Source: Clavelina lepadiformis
Taxonomy: Eukaryota > Chordata > Ascidiacea > Aplousobranchia > Clavelinidae
NCBI RefSeq assembly: GCF_947623445.1
Contig: NC_135244.1
Location: 13,950,860 to 14,014,859, forward strand
DNA length: 64,000 bases
Direction of reading: 5' to 3'
Position 1 is the stretch's first letter, and every line of letters begins with the position of its first letter. This document shows, piece by piece, positions 1 through 23,967 of this stretch. Made by a program: the position numbers and the translations under genes. The notes beneath the pieces were generated by a model. The model did no database searches. It worked only from the letters and a program-made list of their open reading frames with translations, and was not told where the DNA came from.

Positions 1-566
1 GAAATTTTGTTAGAACCAGTGTAATGACGCCATTTCCTGCATACACAATCTGTTGACACTGATTTCTAACTACTCTATTGATATCTAAATTGTTTTATTA
101 ATCATTATGATGATGTGAAGTTTGCAACCTCGATCCGAAAGTTTTTTTCGTATTTAAATATTTTCCTTTCATAAACTCCATGCAGTTCTTTGTAGCTATT
201 GAATGTTATTATACTGTACTGTATGAACAGTATGTACAGTATACTGCGCTCCAAAAATATTTGTTTTTCTTAGATTTGAAAGGAAGATATTGAAATAGAT
301 TCAATGTCAATCAGCGTTATTGTGTATTGGTAGGTGAAGCAACTTTTTGTTACAGAACGTAAACTAGTTCCAGTCATTTCGCTTGGGAGCTTTTATAAAG
401 CGCATTTGTAGCATTTGTTTGACGGCAGCCAACACAATAATGTAATGATGTGTAAGGTAGTAAAGCTCGAAGTTTTGTGAAAATTTATATACAGCAAGAT
501 GTCATTGCAGATATGTTAGTTGAAATAAGTTGTTAATTTTTGTTAAATGTGTCCAGTTTGAACAAA
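1..566. other. Non-coding upstream flank of receptor gene 1
   Basis: No coding exon is recognisable. The stretch is AT-rich and should contain the promoter and 5' untranslated region of the receptor gene starting at 567, but I cannot point to a specific core promoter element. Confidence 0.5.
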
Positions 567-2842
567 ATGAAAAAAGATGAAGATTTTCCCTTTCAAAATA
601 ACAGTTGTTTCAATCTTACAAACTCAACATGCCAGTCATCGCATCGACATAGTATGACACTTCAGGTGCTTATTCCACTGATCAGCATCATTGGAAACGT
701 CATTGCCATTGCTGTAATATGCAAAAATAAAAGAAATAAGAAGCAGGTATAAGAAAAAACATTACTACATATTACAGTACTAAATATTATTACTATTAAA
801 AATTTAACCAACTTCGACTTTTTGCTTCGGTAAAAGCTTTACAATTATTATATGAAATTTTGTTCGTTTTTATTTTGCTCTATGATTCGTTTAATTGCAT
901 TTCTTTTTTTGCAGTCAATATTTTACACCCTTGTGATGACGCTGGCAGGCGTGGATTTGCTGAGCACTCTTTTAGTGTCATCTCTCACTCTGATATCACG
1001 CGGAACAGGAAAATCAGTGAGTAATGACTAGCGGGAGCTTTGGGAATACAAATTTAATTTTAAATTGGTTTTACACATCCCACTTGACAACAATATGGCC
1101 CTACTCTTAAGTTTGCTGTAGATGATTGACATCTGAACATGCGTATTCCATACATCGAAGGATACCGTAGAATCGTAGATCCTGTCGACATCAAAATATA
1201 TCGGTTAATATAAAGCATCTTTTTTGCTTAATTTCTAGAAGCGAATATTCTATACGCCGTATTTTTGGCCTCCACTTTAATCATGATAGATTATACAGTC
1301 TTTCCATTATTTTTCAGTTATTGGAATTAGGAGGAAAGGCCCTATGTGATTATTCTGGATTTATAATGATTTATATTGGCGCTGTTTCAATGGGAATACT
1401 TTGTACTATGGCAGTTGATAGGTTGCTCGCGTTGCGGTTTGCCTTCTTTTACCAAGTAAAGTTACTTCATAGGCTATACTTGGCAACTGTTGAAACCAGT
1501 AATATGTATATGCGTTTACTTGATGTTACAGTCATAAGCAATGAAATATTATGAAATTTCGTAATTTGTTGCAGAGAAACGTCACAAATGGAAAAGCGAA
1601 GGTGGTTATCTTTGCTGTGCTAAGCCTGTTCTTTATTCTTTCTGCTTTGCCATTGTTTGGATTCGGAGAAATCATACAGCAATCACCCGGTACTTGGTGC
1701 TTCATTAACTGGCACGCGTCACAAACAAAAGACCAAGTATGTGACTTACCTTTTATTGCCATTGGTCAATTTCTTTCTACCTTTTTTATCTTTTTCATTT
1801 GAGTACATACACCGCATTTTAAAAGCACTGTTATTCTCTTAAATGTTTTTGAATATCTTTTTTAAGGTCTACAATATTATGTTTGCTATGATAGGAAGCA
1901 TAATGATGCTGGTTGTCATATTTTCTAATATCTTTGTGATAAATGCAGTTGTCAAGAAAAAAAGGTAAATATTTCATTAAATCAATGCCAAAAATACTAT
2001 CGATTAAGCATAAATATATCTTTATGTAATGCTGTTTATCTTCCTTTATATTTTTTCTACGAAACCAACACCATAATATTTTATTTATGTATATCTTGCA
2101 GAAAAATGCGGTCAAGAAATGCATCTATGAGAATAATGACAAAAGGTCGAATTCGCCGAATAACACTGCAGGAAACGCAGATGATGGTCCTACTTGCTCT
2201 GATGACGTGTGTCTTTATATTTTGCTACCTTCCGCTTTTGGTAAGTGCGCTTTCGAAACATCAGGATATTCCCCCGAAGGTTAACATCACCACAGAATTC
2301 CTTCGCAAAAATCCTTCTTGTAAATGATGATTGTTATTTATAGCTACGCATTTTGATCAATCAAATCGACGAAATTGGTCAAACTCGAACGCACTACAGT
2401 CCAAAGTGGGATTTATTTGCAGTGCATGCTGCCGCTATTAATCCAGTGTTAGATCCTTGGGTAAGCCTTTTAGTATTCTTTGTATGCAATTTCATCTCTC
2501 ATAATCTCTCATTCGTAACGCAGCAGTGAACTTACATGCAGGTATATATTTTATTTCGCCGGGAGACATTAGAAGGATTATTGCGCTGTTTTAAGTCGAC
2601 AATAACGTGCAAATGCTTTGTCGAAAAGAAGTCGGAAACAACTTACACTAATTGTCAAACCGAAAGGTAACTTTAGTCAAAACTTTACCAGAAAAAAATG
2701 TGCACATGTAGACTGTTTGTTCAGAAAAACTTGCCTTTTTTATTTTAGAGCATTCTTTTCCAAAAATACAAAATCTCGGGTCACATTGGATAATTCAAAA
2801 GCAACTACACTTACATGCTGTTCGTCCATAAAGTCTGTCTAG
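567..2842 (+). CDS. Prostanoid (EP4-like) G-protein-coupled receptor, paralogue 1
   Basis: Rhodopsin-class seven-helix receptor of the prostanoid family. Nine exons join in frame: 567-746, 915-1016, 1318-1455, 1575-1736, 1867-1964, 2102-2240, 2344-2460, 2542-2666 and 2749-2842 (384 aa). All introns are GT-AG. The start is the first in-frame ATG. The N-terminus carries three N-glycosylation sequons (NNS, NLT, NST), TM1 has GNVIAI and TM2 LAGVDLL. TM3 ends in MAVDRLLAL (D128-R129, the family's modified DRY). The second extracellular loop has the family hallmark PGTWCFINW near residue 178. TM6 is preceded by ETQMMVLL, and TM7 ends in NPVLDPWVYIL, followed by a Cys-containing tail. These match vertebrate EP4-type receptors (known family features). 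Odd: the TM7 arginine five residues before the NP motif, which binds the prostanoid carboxylate, is His301. G-protein coupling and ligand are inferred only. Confidence 0.9.
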
Positions 2843-5529
2843 TATGCCTTAGTAGCCATAATGCTTCTTGCTTATAGGTTTTAATGACATATTACTGTAC
2901 TACGATAATATATACTGGCATTATCTTATCTTAGCCTATTATCATTCAAACCTTCATATGGGTGTGCCATTGCCACCTGCTCCAGTATAATGTCGTACTC
3001 ACTTTATGATAACATTGCATAAAAGTATGCAAAATAATATACCTTGCAACATTAACACGCGTTTTCTTCAAGATGTGTTTGCTGGAACCTTTCTGTAGTC
3101 TTTCTTCTTCCATACTTCATTACATGTTATTTTTACATTTTTAACTTTTCGCTTGGATTTTTTTCTTTGATACCATTCTTATACTGTACATGTCGTGTGT
3201 AAGTAGAATCAAAAAAATTAACAAAAATTAGCAGGTCATGTCTCTTTTGTCTACAGTGAGTTAAGTTCAAGTTGGAATTTGATTTTTTGCAACCAAAAAG
3301 TTTCATAATTAATGATAATATAATTTTGGTTTTCTGTAGATCCCATAACAACTTGCATCTCCACGTTCTTGTCATAACTACTCGTCCTTGCATTCAATTT
3401 ATTTCTAAAAGTTAATTTACTAACAAGTTTTGTCGATATGAATTAGATTATGTCAATATAAATTAAATAAAAAACTGTTACAGCTTTTCCCAGGTGTTCG
3501 AAAAACACAAAAGCCCTCATTAGTGAGAGAAGGCTAAATTTTGCAAGTTGAGTTTTTTGTCCACAAATACTTCTTGATGTTATCGTTATCTTAAGGGTAA
3601 CCTATGTCTAAAATAGTTTCAGTTTCGGATGCAAAACGTGTCAAAGAAAACAAAAAGATTAGTTGCATGGCAAGACCAGCCAAATGACAGTTTTACAATT
3701 CCCTGTAAAGCATGTTACAGTATAGTCATAGATTCTAGAAGCGGAAGAAGCCCAATCTTGCATAACACTTTGTTTATGTGTTTGGAATAGCGGCAAAAAT
3801 GCAATAGCACAGCATGAAGTAAGTTAGAGAGTTAGAAGGAAAATAGAATAAATAGATAACTAAAGATTAATGTGTCGAAAGCATTTAGCTTAACCATTTT
3901 CGTTTAACTTTTATTAACAAACTCATTTTCTGTAACCGGTTTGAAAGCTATATCCATACTGCATCAGTCAAGATGAATTGCATTTATTGGTATCTTGTCC
4001 AGCTAAATGTATTTGTACTTTTTTATTTAAGCAATGTGCACTATATGTCAAGCAAATGCCGTATTTCGCTTTAGTTTTTTTGAAACTAGTTGTATTTTTT
4101 GGTTTGATGTACATATTCAAAAACAATCAGGGCTGGCATACAGAACTACTAAAAATATTAACTAATCGTTTATTATTTTACAAGGAACTTTGGATCGCAG
4201 CTTTCGATAAATTGTTTTTTTTAAGTTTGTGCACAGTGGGTATACTAACAATTTTGAATAAGAAGTTTCTGGTAAAGTTATAAACTTGTTTTGAACCAAT
4301 ATTACTAAGAAAGGGTTCCATTACACTGTTTGCAGTTCATTGAATCACAAAAATGAAACTAATAACTGCTAAGTTTTGAACAACTAAAAAAATATTTATG
4401 TATACAATATAGGGCATACGCTTATATACGTCGCCTTTAAAACCAACATAACATCAAACGGAGTGTGTAAAGCACAAACAAACATACTATAGTTTTTTAA
4501 TGTTTATGTGGATCGATGATAGGTTTCCTAACTTGCCAGAAAGAGTATTCTACCGATTTTTATAAACTGAAGTGCTTCTAATAAAAATGAGTGTATGCCG
4601 GTATCGCTAGTTAATAATTCCGGATGTTAAATTTTCAATTAGCATTTCTTCTCGGTTTCAATTAACTTGTCTTTGTTGGCAACAATGAGATGTACAAGCG
4701 TGAATAAGGGAAGGCCGCGGGCACATAATAATCATTTTCAAGTAAAAGTATTTACAGTCATGCTGCTGCTATACATAGCTCTGGCTTCTTCACATTCGAT
4801 GAGGATTTTTTCAACTGTTTTGTTTTTTAAATTAGAAATAAATTCGGAAAAGAAAATAGGGATCGTTTATTTCAATAATTACAATCTTGCCTTTAGGTAT
4901 TCCAATATCATTATACAGTTTGCGAAGAGTAGACTATATAGTTTGCTAATTGCAAGCCGAACAGCGTAGGCCAAGCTATGTAGACAATGCGCAACATCAA
5001 GAAAAAAAACGGCTGAAGGTAAGGTGCTGCTATGGTAGCCTATTACAGGAAATGCATATTTATTCAGCCCTCAGTAGCTTAGTTTTGTACTTAGCTCAGT
5101 ACCTTTTGAGTGGAACAATGGGTCAAAATAATTGAACTATAGGCTAGTTGTAGGTCGCGTGGTATCATCTGAAAAAAAACACGATTGTTCTTATCGAAAT
5201 TAACCTTTTTAATTGGTTCTAATAAAGGAACTGTTAATGTATGGAACAACAAAACGATGTCAAGATAGCCGTGCGACTCGCGTAGTCGCGTAAACTGTCT
5301 GGACTCCAGTTGTACTTCGGTATTGATCATTCTTTTATTAATTTCATTAGCTGTAGCATGTATGCAATACCTTGCTACGTAAGCAAAGATCAATATACAT
5401 TCCATCACCATTAATTGCTTGGGTTACATAGTTTAATTCACAGCTTTAGAATCAACGGAAAGCATAATTCTTGTTGAACGTAATTGAATTACAGCGGCGT
5501 AATGTGAAAGACTGTAGACGCTACTTAGC
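2843..5529. other. Intergenic DNA between the two receptor paralogues
   Basis: About 2.7 kb without a supportable gene. The open frames here (for example 3978-4283 and 4667-4969 on +) are hydrophobic or low-complexity translations of AT-rich DNA with no recognisable domain. An AATAAA near 3461 is a possible polyadenylation signal for receptor 1. Confidence 0.5.
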
Positions 5530-8265
5530 ATGATTTTCTATTCAATTTTGTTTTACGTTGACTTAAAAGCTTGCAAAGGTGCTATAGGGAAGCCAGTCTT
5601 GCAGAGACACCAGACGGGAAACATGCATTTATTGCGGATAGCAATTGCTTTATCTGTGCTACAATTTGTATATGCTGACATAAATGTTACATCTGAGGCG
5701 GTTTCACCTGGAAGAATTCAGCATTTAACGGTCACAAATATGGCCGCACCGTTAGGCACGGCGATCACGAGTATAGTAGGAAATGTTATCGCAATTTTTG
5801 TGATATGGAGAAATCAACGTCGGTCAAATAAACAGGTGTAATAACTATGTACCGTAACGAATAGTAATTTTTAGCGCAAAGAAAATAGTTAATTTTTTTA
5901 ATTGGATCTGCTCGGTGACTAACATGTTTGTCGATTCCTATTTTTTATCACAGTCTGTATTCTACACATTGGTGATGACGTTGGCCTGTCTTGACTTCAT
6001 AAGCACCGCAATGACGTCACCAATTACGTTCGTCGCTTACAGCACTGGAAAGTCTGTACGTAAGACATATTTTTATAAAAATATTTTATTCGCTATTTTC
6101 ACGTTAAAAATTTTGATTTTTTAGCATGAAAAGTTGCGCTTTACACAAATTAAACTCTATGTGCTTTACGTGTTACAGTAGTCAGTCAATGACGCGTTTT
6201 TATAAATGCAGAGCTATTTTAGCATGTAACTATACTTGTAAAATAAAATCTATAAACGATGTGATAGCATAAGTTAGTAGATACTATGTACTTACAGTTG
6301 ATTGATCTCGGTGGCGTGGCGTTGTGCTTTTATTCTGGAGTGGCAATGGTTTACTTTGGAGTGGTTTCCATGGCGATCGTTTTTACTATGTCCATCGAGA
6401 GGCTGATTGCAATCAGATTTGCCTTCTTTTACCACGTAAGCAATAACAGGACGACACAATAGTTTTAGCTTATTTTGTTGTTTTTTATTCTCGCTATTAG
6501 TTTTCTAAAACTATACAAAAAAGAGGCATCCGGTAATAATGTACAAGCATAGCAGCGCTGTATTGTTTTGCGTTCTTCCTTTACTTATTGCCTCATAACT
6601 TTCAGACGAAGGTCACGGCATTGCGGACAAAAATAGCAGTTATAGTAGTGTCAGTGATTTGCTTACTGCTGGCCGCTCTACCCCTCGTTGGTTTCGGTCA
6701 AATTCATTTACAACGACCTGGTACATGGTGCTTCCTCAACTGGAAAGCGACGGAAGCCAAACATCAGGTATATAGGCTTTTCATCATGATCCTATATGTA
6801 AACTAAAATTGAAATACAATGCGAAATATATGTAAATACGATATTTGTTCTGCAGTTATCACTCATCACAATTTCATGAATTTGTGCTGACATAAATGCG
6901 CGTAATTTTTTTTTGTGGATTTAGGCATTTAATCTTCTGATTGCTTCATTGGGTATCATTATGATGATAGGAACAATATTTTGCAACTTTTATGTTGTAA
7001 CAAGAGTTATTCTCAAAAAGAGGTAAGTTCTGACGACTTACGCAGTATATTACCTTTATAAAGTTTTTGCTTGGCAAGTTGGTTTTTGATTGATTGTGAC
7101 AACATTTAGATTGAGTTCCGCGAAAATCGCCAGGATGTAATTTTATCGTTTGAAGCATGTGTGTAAAATTGGTTGATTTATGGCCAAAGCATTTGGTGGC
7201 TATAGGCCTATAGCTTTGACTAATTACCAAATTTGTTTGCAAAGTGGATAACCTTTGTAAATTGAACCAGTGCTGTTAACGAAACAGCTTGTAAGATCAT
7301 TCCTTGTCACATCAAAAGGAAAATGAAAATCAAGAACTCAACATTACAAGTAATGAGCAAAACTCGTCTTCGAAAGATTGCTTACCAGGAAACTCAAATG
7401 ATGGTCCTTCTTTTTTTAATGACGTGTGTCTTCATTCTATGCTACCTTCCGCTTTTGGTAGGCTCATGCGCATAACATTCTCATGATATTAGCTTGTAAT
7501 TTGTATTCAGCGCAATATAGGCCTACTTAAATTTATAGTTCTATGCTTAACTGATGATAGGCCTAACCTTTGTACAGTGTAGTTATAGTACAACTTTGTA
7601 TTAAAATGACAAAGCTTTTGCAATTAGGTGAGAATAATAATAAATCAAATAACCGCAATGAACAACACAACTGATCCCACGGCGTCTTGGAACTTATTTG
7701 CCGTTCACATGGCAGCAATCAACCCCGTATTAGATCCTTGGGTTGGTATAAGATAGGGGCTTGGTCTTAAATTTTAAACTCATGCTAAACTTCATCGGAT
7801 TAAATAATCTATGTTAAAAATGTTTTATCTAGGTTTATATTTTGTGCCGTCGAGAAACCATTGTGGGATTTTTCAATGCATTAAAACTGCTGGTTACTTG
7901 CAAATGTTCCAAACAAGAAGTTTCGCAGATGTTTTCCAGCGGACGAAAGTTTAGAAGGTTCGGATCGTTGGCAATTTTTCCTGTTAATATTAACTTTCAA
8001 TGCCGTTTCAATTGATAAGTGACAGATGTTGTTTTGTAGCGGGAGTTTTAACGCGACTTATTAATCAATCTTGTTTAACATCTTCAGTCAAGCTTCTACA
8101 CAGAGTTTTAAAAACACTACACGCTCTATGATTGGGAAAAAGCGGGATTCTACAATAAAAAGAGAGGATATAGAAAGAAAATTTGCCCAAAAATGGATAC
8201 GTCGTGTTGGCCAGCAAAATAGCGGACAAATGTTGACGCAACTTGCTGAAAGTCCTCCGTCTTAA
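5530..8265 (+). CDS. Prostanoid (EP4-like) G-protein-coupled receptor, paralogue 2
   Basis: Tandem duplicate of the upstream receptor. Exons 5530-5835, 5954-6055, 6298-6435, 6606-6767, 6925-7022, 7319-7457, 7628-7741, 7833-7957 and 8088-8265 join in frame (453 aa from 5530, or 422 aa from the ATG at 5623). The ATG at 5623 begins MHLLRIAIALSVLQFVYA, which looks like a signal peptide, so it may be the true start. Internal exon lengths equal those of paralogue 1 (102, 138, 162, 98, 139, 125) except one codon less before TM7. TM3 ends MSIERLIAI (ER, as in vertebrate prostanoid receptors), loop 2 has PGTWCFLNW, TM6 is preceded by ETQMMVLL, and TM7 ends NPVLDPWVYIL. The donors after exons 7 (GTTGGT) and 8 (GTTCGG) are weak but lie exactly where paralogue 1 has strong ones. 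The basic tail differs completely from paralogue 1. As there, His replaces the ligand-binding TM7 arginine. Confidence 0.88.
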
Positions 8266-9677
8266 CCAGGTTTAAATGAATGAGACCAATGTTTGGCGAA
8301 CTATTTTCCGTTTTCGAAAAGTTGCCTATCCAAGGAGTTTTGTCAAAATGTTTCATGTAATTGAATTCTTTTATGTTGTTGGCGTGAGATGGTAATTTAA
8401 AGCGTATAGTATCTTCATAAGTTGACGTTTGACTTATACCAAATATAATCGATTTGAAGAAAATATTTGAGGGATTTTGACTTTCACAAAAAATAAATAG
8501 TAGCAGTAAAAGTTTTCAATGATGTCACCTCGACAGGAAGCTGAAAAAGTTTCACAGTAATATAAATTGCTTCCGCTTTGCATCTTTAACACACACATAT
8601 ACATGTATATATATATATGGTTCCTAATGATATAAGCTATTACCTATTTTTTATCTAATATGTAGCTGCGCTGCATCTATTAATCGGTGTCACATTCAAT
8701 CAAAGTTTATTAAGAAGCACTAAAATGTGACAAACAAACATGATATTTGCTCTATTTAGCATGGAAAAACACGCAACCCCTTTAGATCTTCTGAATGTGA
8801 TTATTTGCACACATGATATGTCAAAAAGGGTTTTTGCTTTTGACAAAGTTTACCCGTATATATACGTTATTGTTTATTGTTTGGCCGCAATTAGTCGTTC
8901 ATTTCTGGAAAAGGTTTCTTTTATAAAGGTTTCTTTCTTGTGGATTTGACGAAATTTGTGACATTTCGATCGTCTTGTGACCCTTGACAAACCAACGAGT
9001 GAACAAACGAAACACAACGTTATAAATGGAATTTATTAAAAAAATTTTCTAGTTTTTCTGTTAACATGCTTGGATTTGTCATGACTGCTGAAACAAACTA
9101 CGTCAGCGTAAATAAAATGATGTAAATACAACGTCAAAGATTAAAAAGTTTAGTCAAAGCCTGAGAGGAAGAAACGCCAAACAAAGACAAAATTTAAAGC
9201 ATCATAATGGAAATCGACACTTTATAAACTAAAAAGAAGTTGAAGCCTTTTTAAAAACCTGTGTAAGGTTATATCTAATATTGAAGATTTCATCGTTAGG
9301 TTGAAGAAATACCATTTTCAAAGAAATATTATTAAAGAAGTACAATTTCATTTGCACAAAAAGAAAGAAGATTGGCATGAGAGCTCATTTGTCGATGAGT
9401 TTAAGTTTAAGATGAAATTCATAGCACAATCAAGAGATAACTGCAAGTTGGAGAAGTATTCAACTTCCAGGCTCGTGTAGCAAGCAGTGGCAATTGGCAG
9501 CTTTGATTGCACAAACGAATATATCAAGCACAATGATTTATTATGACTGTAGCCTTTCAATAGACTTGCAAGGTTTGGAGTACGATTAAATAAAGCGGCT
9601 ACCTTGCGTACTGAAAACGAACTTCGAGAATGGAACAGAAATTGCGGAGGAACTTGAGAAAGTGGCTCGGAGTTGGT
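8266..9677. other. Intergenic DNA between convergent receptor 2 and ZSWIM genes
   Basis: It holds an AATAAA near 8490 (possible poly(A) signal of receptor 2), a short CA/TA microsatellite at about 8589-8618, and on the minus strand AATAAA-type signals near 9536 suited to the ZSWIM gene. No coding exon was recognised. Confidence 0.5.
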
Positions 9678-20415
<10,738 letters not shown>

Positions 20416-23400
20416 GATAAGAACATTTCTTGGAAAGAAGTCAAACAAAACAACCTTAAACCTGTACGTCTCTACAATACCAATAACAAAAGTATTTAGT
20501 ATAACCTATAACTGTAATCATCAAATATAAGGAAATGTAATGCGGCAAAATTGTAACCTAGCAATCGTTATTCTACAAATTTTCTCAAAATTTAAATTTT
20601 ATTCCCACTCTCCTGATGTAGTTAACCCAAATGGGTTAATGAAACGTCGGCAGAAAAGGAAGTTTTGTTTTTCACCAGTTTAGCCTTATATTTGATGATT
20701 ATTGTGCCTGGTGGCAACTACAGTATATATTTAACTATAACGTTTCTATGGCTGTATGATATTGATGATAACCCATAGAAACTTTTACTGCATCTAACCC
20801 TTCAGTACTCCCGGACACTGACCTAAACATCTATCAATAAAACACACTGAAAGCAAATAAGTAATAAAACTATAGGAATTCATGAGTTTAGAAAGATTGA
20901 ACTGCTTTAAACCTAACCTAAAGTAATTTCCGTCTTTTCTGCTCATGGTCCTTACGCTACATCTCCCTTTTAACAACAAACTAGTGCAAATATATACCAA
21001 GCGTTAAAAAAGCACCGTGGCAAGGAAAAAAGAAAAAATAGCACTGCCCGCTGAGATATACAGCGATGACAATAAATTGGGTTTTATTAGCCCACAGGCG
21101 CCTTGCAGCGGTGATGGGTTGCAGACCGAGTTCCAACAGCGTGACTGTGTATTAAAACTGGTGAAAAATAATTAACGCGTTATATGCTGTATAGTCTTAT
21201 TATTAAATTGGAGTAAAAATAAAACAAAGAAAACAAAAATGAAATGTTTCACGCGTCTCACCACTGCGTCTTTTGTGATTGAGGCACGGTGCTGCGAACC
21301 TCAACAAAACAGGTGGCACTTTGGTTGATGTCCTCTAATGAGTTTCTTACCCTGCTTATCAAAATGAATGGCATGAACCACGTTGACGACAGGAAGCTAG
21401 TTCGATTTCTGATGATGTTGCAAAATGTAAAAAATAATGAAGTAATATTAACAGTATTTACGTATTGTCACGTTACCCCGGCAGAGAGTTATTGTAAGTT
21501 GTTTCCATACGTCATGCTCGACTTAATTTTCCGTTAGGCTGCGGCTCGGATTTTCGGTAGAGCGTGAACATTCTGTTTTCCGGCGTCATGTCTTTGTCTA
21601 CTTTTACTGATTTCTCATTTGTTGCTAATTTTTATTGCAGACTTCAAACTATTGAAAAATTCACACTGTTTCAAAACATCTCAATATTTTAAGAAACAGT
21701 TTACTGGACATTCTGATTGAGAATGTTGACTATCACATTATGGCAACATAACTGCAACGCGTGGGGGTTCACCGTATACGGCAAATGAGGTTTATAACTT
21801 ACGCCTACGCAAAAAGGAAATGAATCTATAAACTACAGTTAACCTATGATGCGTCAACGCAATGTCCTAAATGCTTTTCAAATTAACTGTTATTAAAACG
21901 AAGGCAAATTAAATTGCGAATTGGCTTCTACCACGCAATATGCTTTTCTTGACAGCGCATGAGCAAAGCACTTTATGGCTAACAGGAAGTAACGGTGAAT
22001 CCAGCACAAATTCCTCATCAGCGTTTGTTACGATTGTTTGACCTAACTAGTGAGCCGATTACGTTAAATAAACGTAAAATCTGTGTGGAACGGACCGAAC
22101 TCTTCTTCCTTCCTCCGTATTCTTTTCATTCAACACATTTTTTTCCAAACGTCCTTTGCTGTTGCGATTTTGTTTTTAACATGGTTATGCAGTTTTTCGG
22201 TCCGTTGGCTAATTGATACAGCATTTTAACAATGAAACCGAAAAGAGATCAATTTTGAATTAAAACTTATTCTAGTGATGATATTATTTTGTTCTTGATA
22301 CAAAATATGATATGTACCATTATTTTTCTTGTGTTTCCGTTGTTATCAAATTTGATGCAGTTTGATTAGAAAACACCTTGAGATCGCAATGCTTACCGCA
22401 CATACTGTACAAGTGTCTTGTACATAATAACCTAGATAATTTTTGTAAAACATTTTCTTTATTAAAGATTGGCAGGTTAAAATTAGTTTTGAATGAAACC
22501 AAAGTTTGAGGTGAAAGAGTTTGTAGAAGAAAATATTAAGAACTTTACGTATAAAGACATTTCAGCGTATAAATTATCTTATATTGTCTATTCTTCAGCT
22601 ATGAACTAGGTTTATGTAAACGATTAAAATGTGTTTTTACAGATGGCAGGCAATAACCTTTTTCCCGTCATTGTTTTCTTTGCCCATTTATATCGGGCTC
22701 GATAGAAAAGTGTGTATTCATCACAGAGATGTACAGTACCAGCTAGGCCTACTATAGAGGCAAGACCTAATCAAACAAAACTTCTTTTTGCTATTGTAGG
22801 AAAATAGTGAATGAGACAAAACATATTCAATAAACTACGCAATAGTAGCACTGAATATATTGCAAAGTGTCTGCCGACTCGTCTTCTAGTTTACAACTTA
22901 TTGATGTGAAGTAGCATGTAACGCGTAAAGGCAATTTATCTCTTCCATGAAAACAACGACGAGTTATTTTCTTCGTTAGTAACATAACTTTGGGCAGTAA
23001 TTGATTAATTCACGGAAATGCAGCAGTGAACAGAACAGGGTGAGGAGTAACACCAGTAACAGGACAGGGTGTTGAATTGACGTGGAATAACCACACAGGA
23101 CAATGCCTATTTACTGTACTCTGCAATCAAATTGGAAGTTTGAAAGTTGAAGTGAATGAAACAAAGGCAAGGTTACGTAAATATTCTGGCAAATTACTCG
23201 GCAAATTTCTGTATATGTAGCTTGTATCCTGCAAAATGCACACAGTATCTTAACCATAACATTTATATACGTGATGGTATTATAACGACTTAGGTTAAGG
23301 GTGGTTTTGAAAGTTTTCGGCATCACGTTACAGCTTTAAGATGTTGTAATTGAAAAACGAGCCCTCTCCTGTTTGTGCGCAATTTACTATTGATTTATGT

Positions 23401-23967
23401 TTGCGCAGGATGACAGAAGATATGACAGTGGTGAATGCCCACTTCAAGTTAGCTCTGGTACTGGTTTTAGATGTAAATTGGCGTTATGACACTTCGAGTT
23501 CGCTATGTCATGCTACAAAACAGGAAAATAATTTTGAAAGGAGTGACGTGAATAGTATTGTGGCAGGGTGTCGTGTTTAAAGCACTCATGCTTACCGCGA
23601 AGAATTGGCGGTTTCGTTAATACCATAGTTACCTCTCCTTAGGTATTGTTGCAAACGGCTATCGTTATGCGTTTATATGCGGTTTGGTTTTTGTAGCTGT
23701 CAGTAAGATTTTAAACAGCAAAACTGAGGCAGTATTTCTCTTTCATGTTTGAATTGAAAAGTGTTATGTCAGCCCATATACAGGAAAAGTAAGGTATATG
23801 GGTGAAACTTTGATGGTTATTTTATCTTTGTATTTCATTTGTCCTTCTTTGAATTAATCTTTTGTTTTCATCAGTGAGTGTCAGCGGGATGAGCTTGTGA
23901 ACGAAATCCCAGCGTTTGTTACGTATGTAAAGTTTTTCATTTACAGGTGGCTATCTGATTCTAACCC
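20416..23967. other. Intergenic DNA between divergent ZSWIM and unknown gene
   Basis: About 3.5 kb separating two divergently transcribed genes. Open frames at 21289-21537, 21995-22216 and 23350-23580 show no domain or paired splice signals. The promoters and 5' non-coding exons of both genes probably lie here. A likely 3' splice site at 23945-23946, just before the ATG at 23968, suggests that the downstream gene has at least one upstream non-coding exon. Confidence 0.45.

Noticed and set aside
3978-4283. 101-codon hydrophobic frame
   Set aside because: AT-rich, Phe/Leu-biased translation with no homology or splice context.
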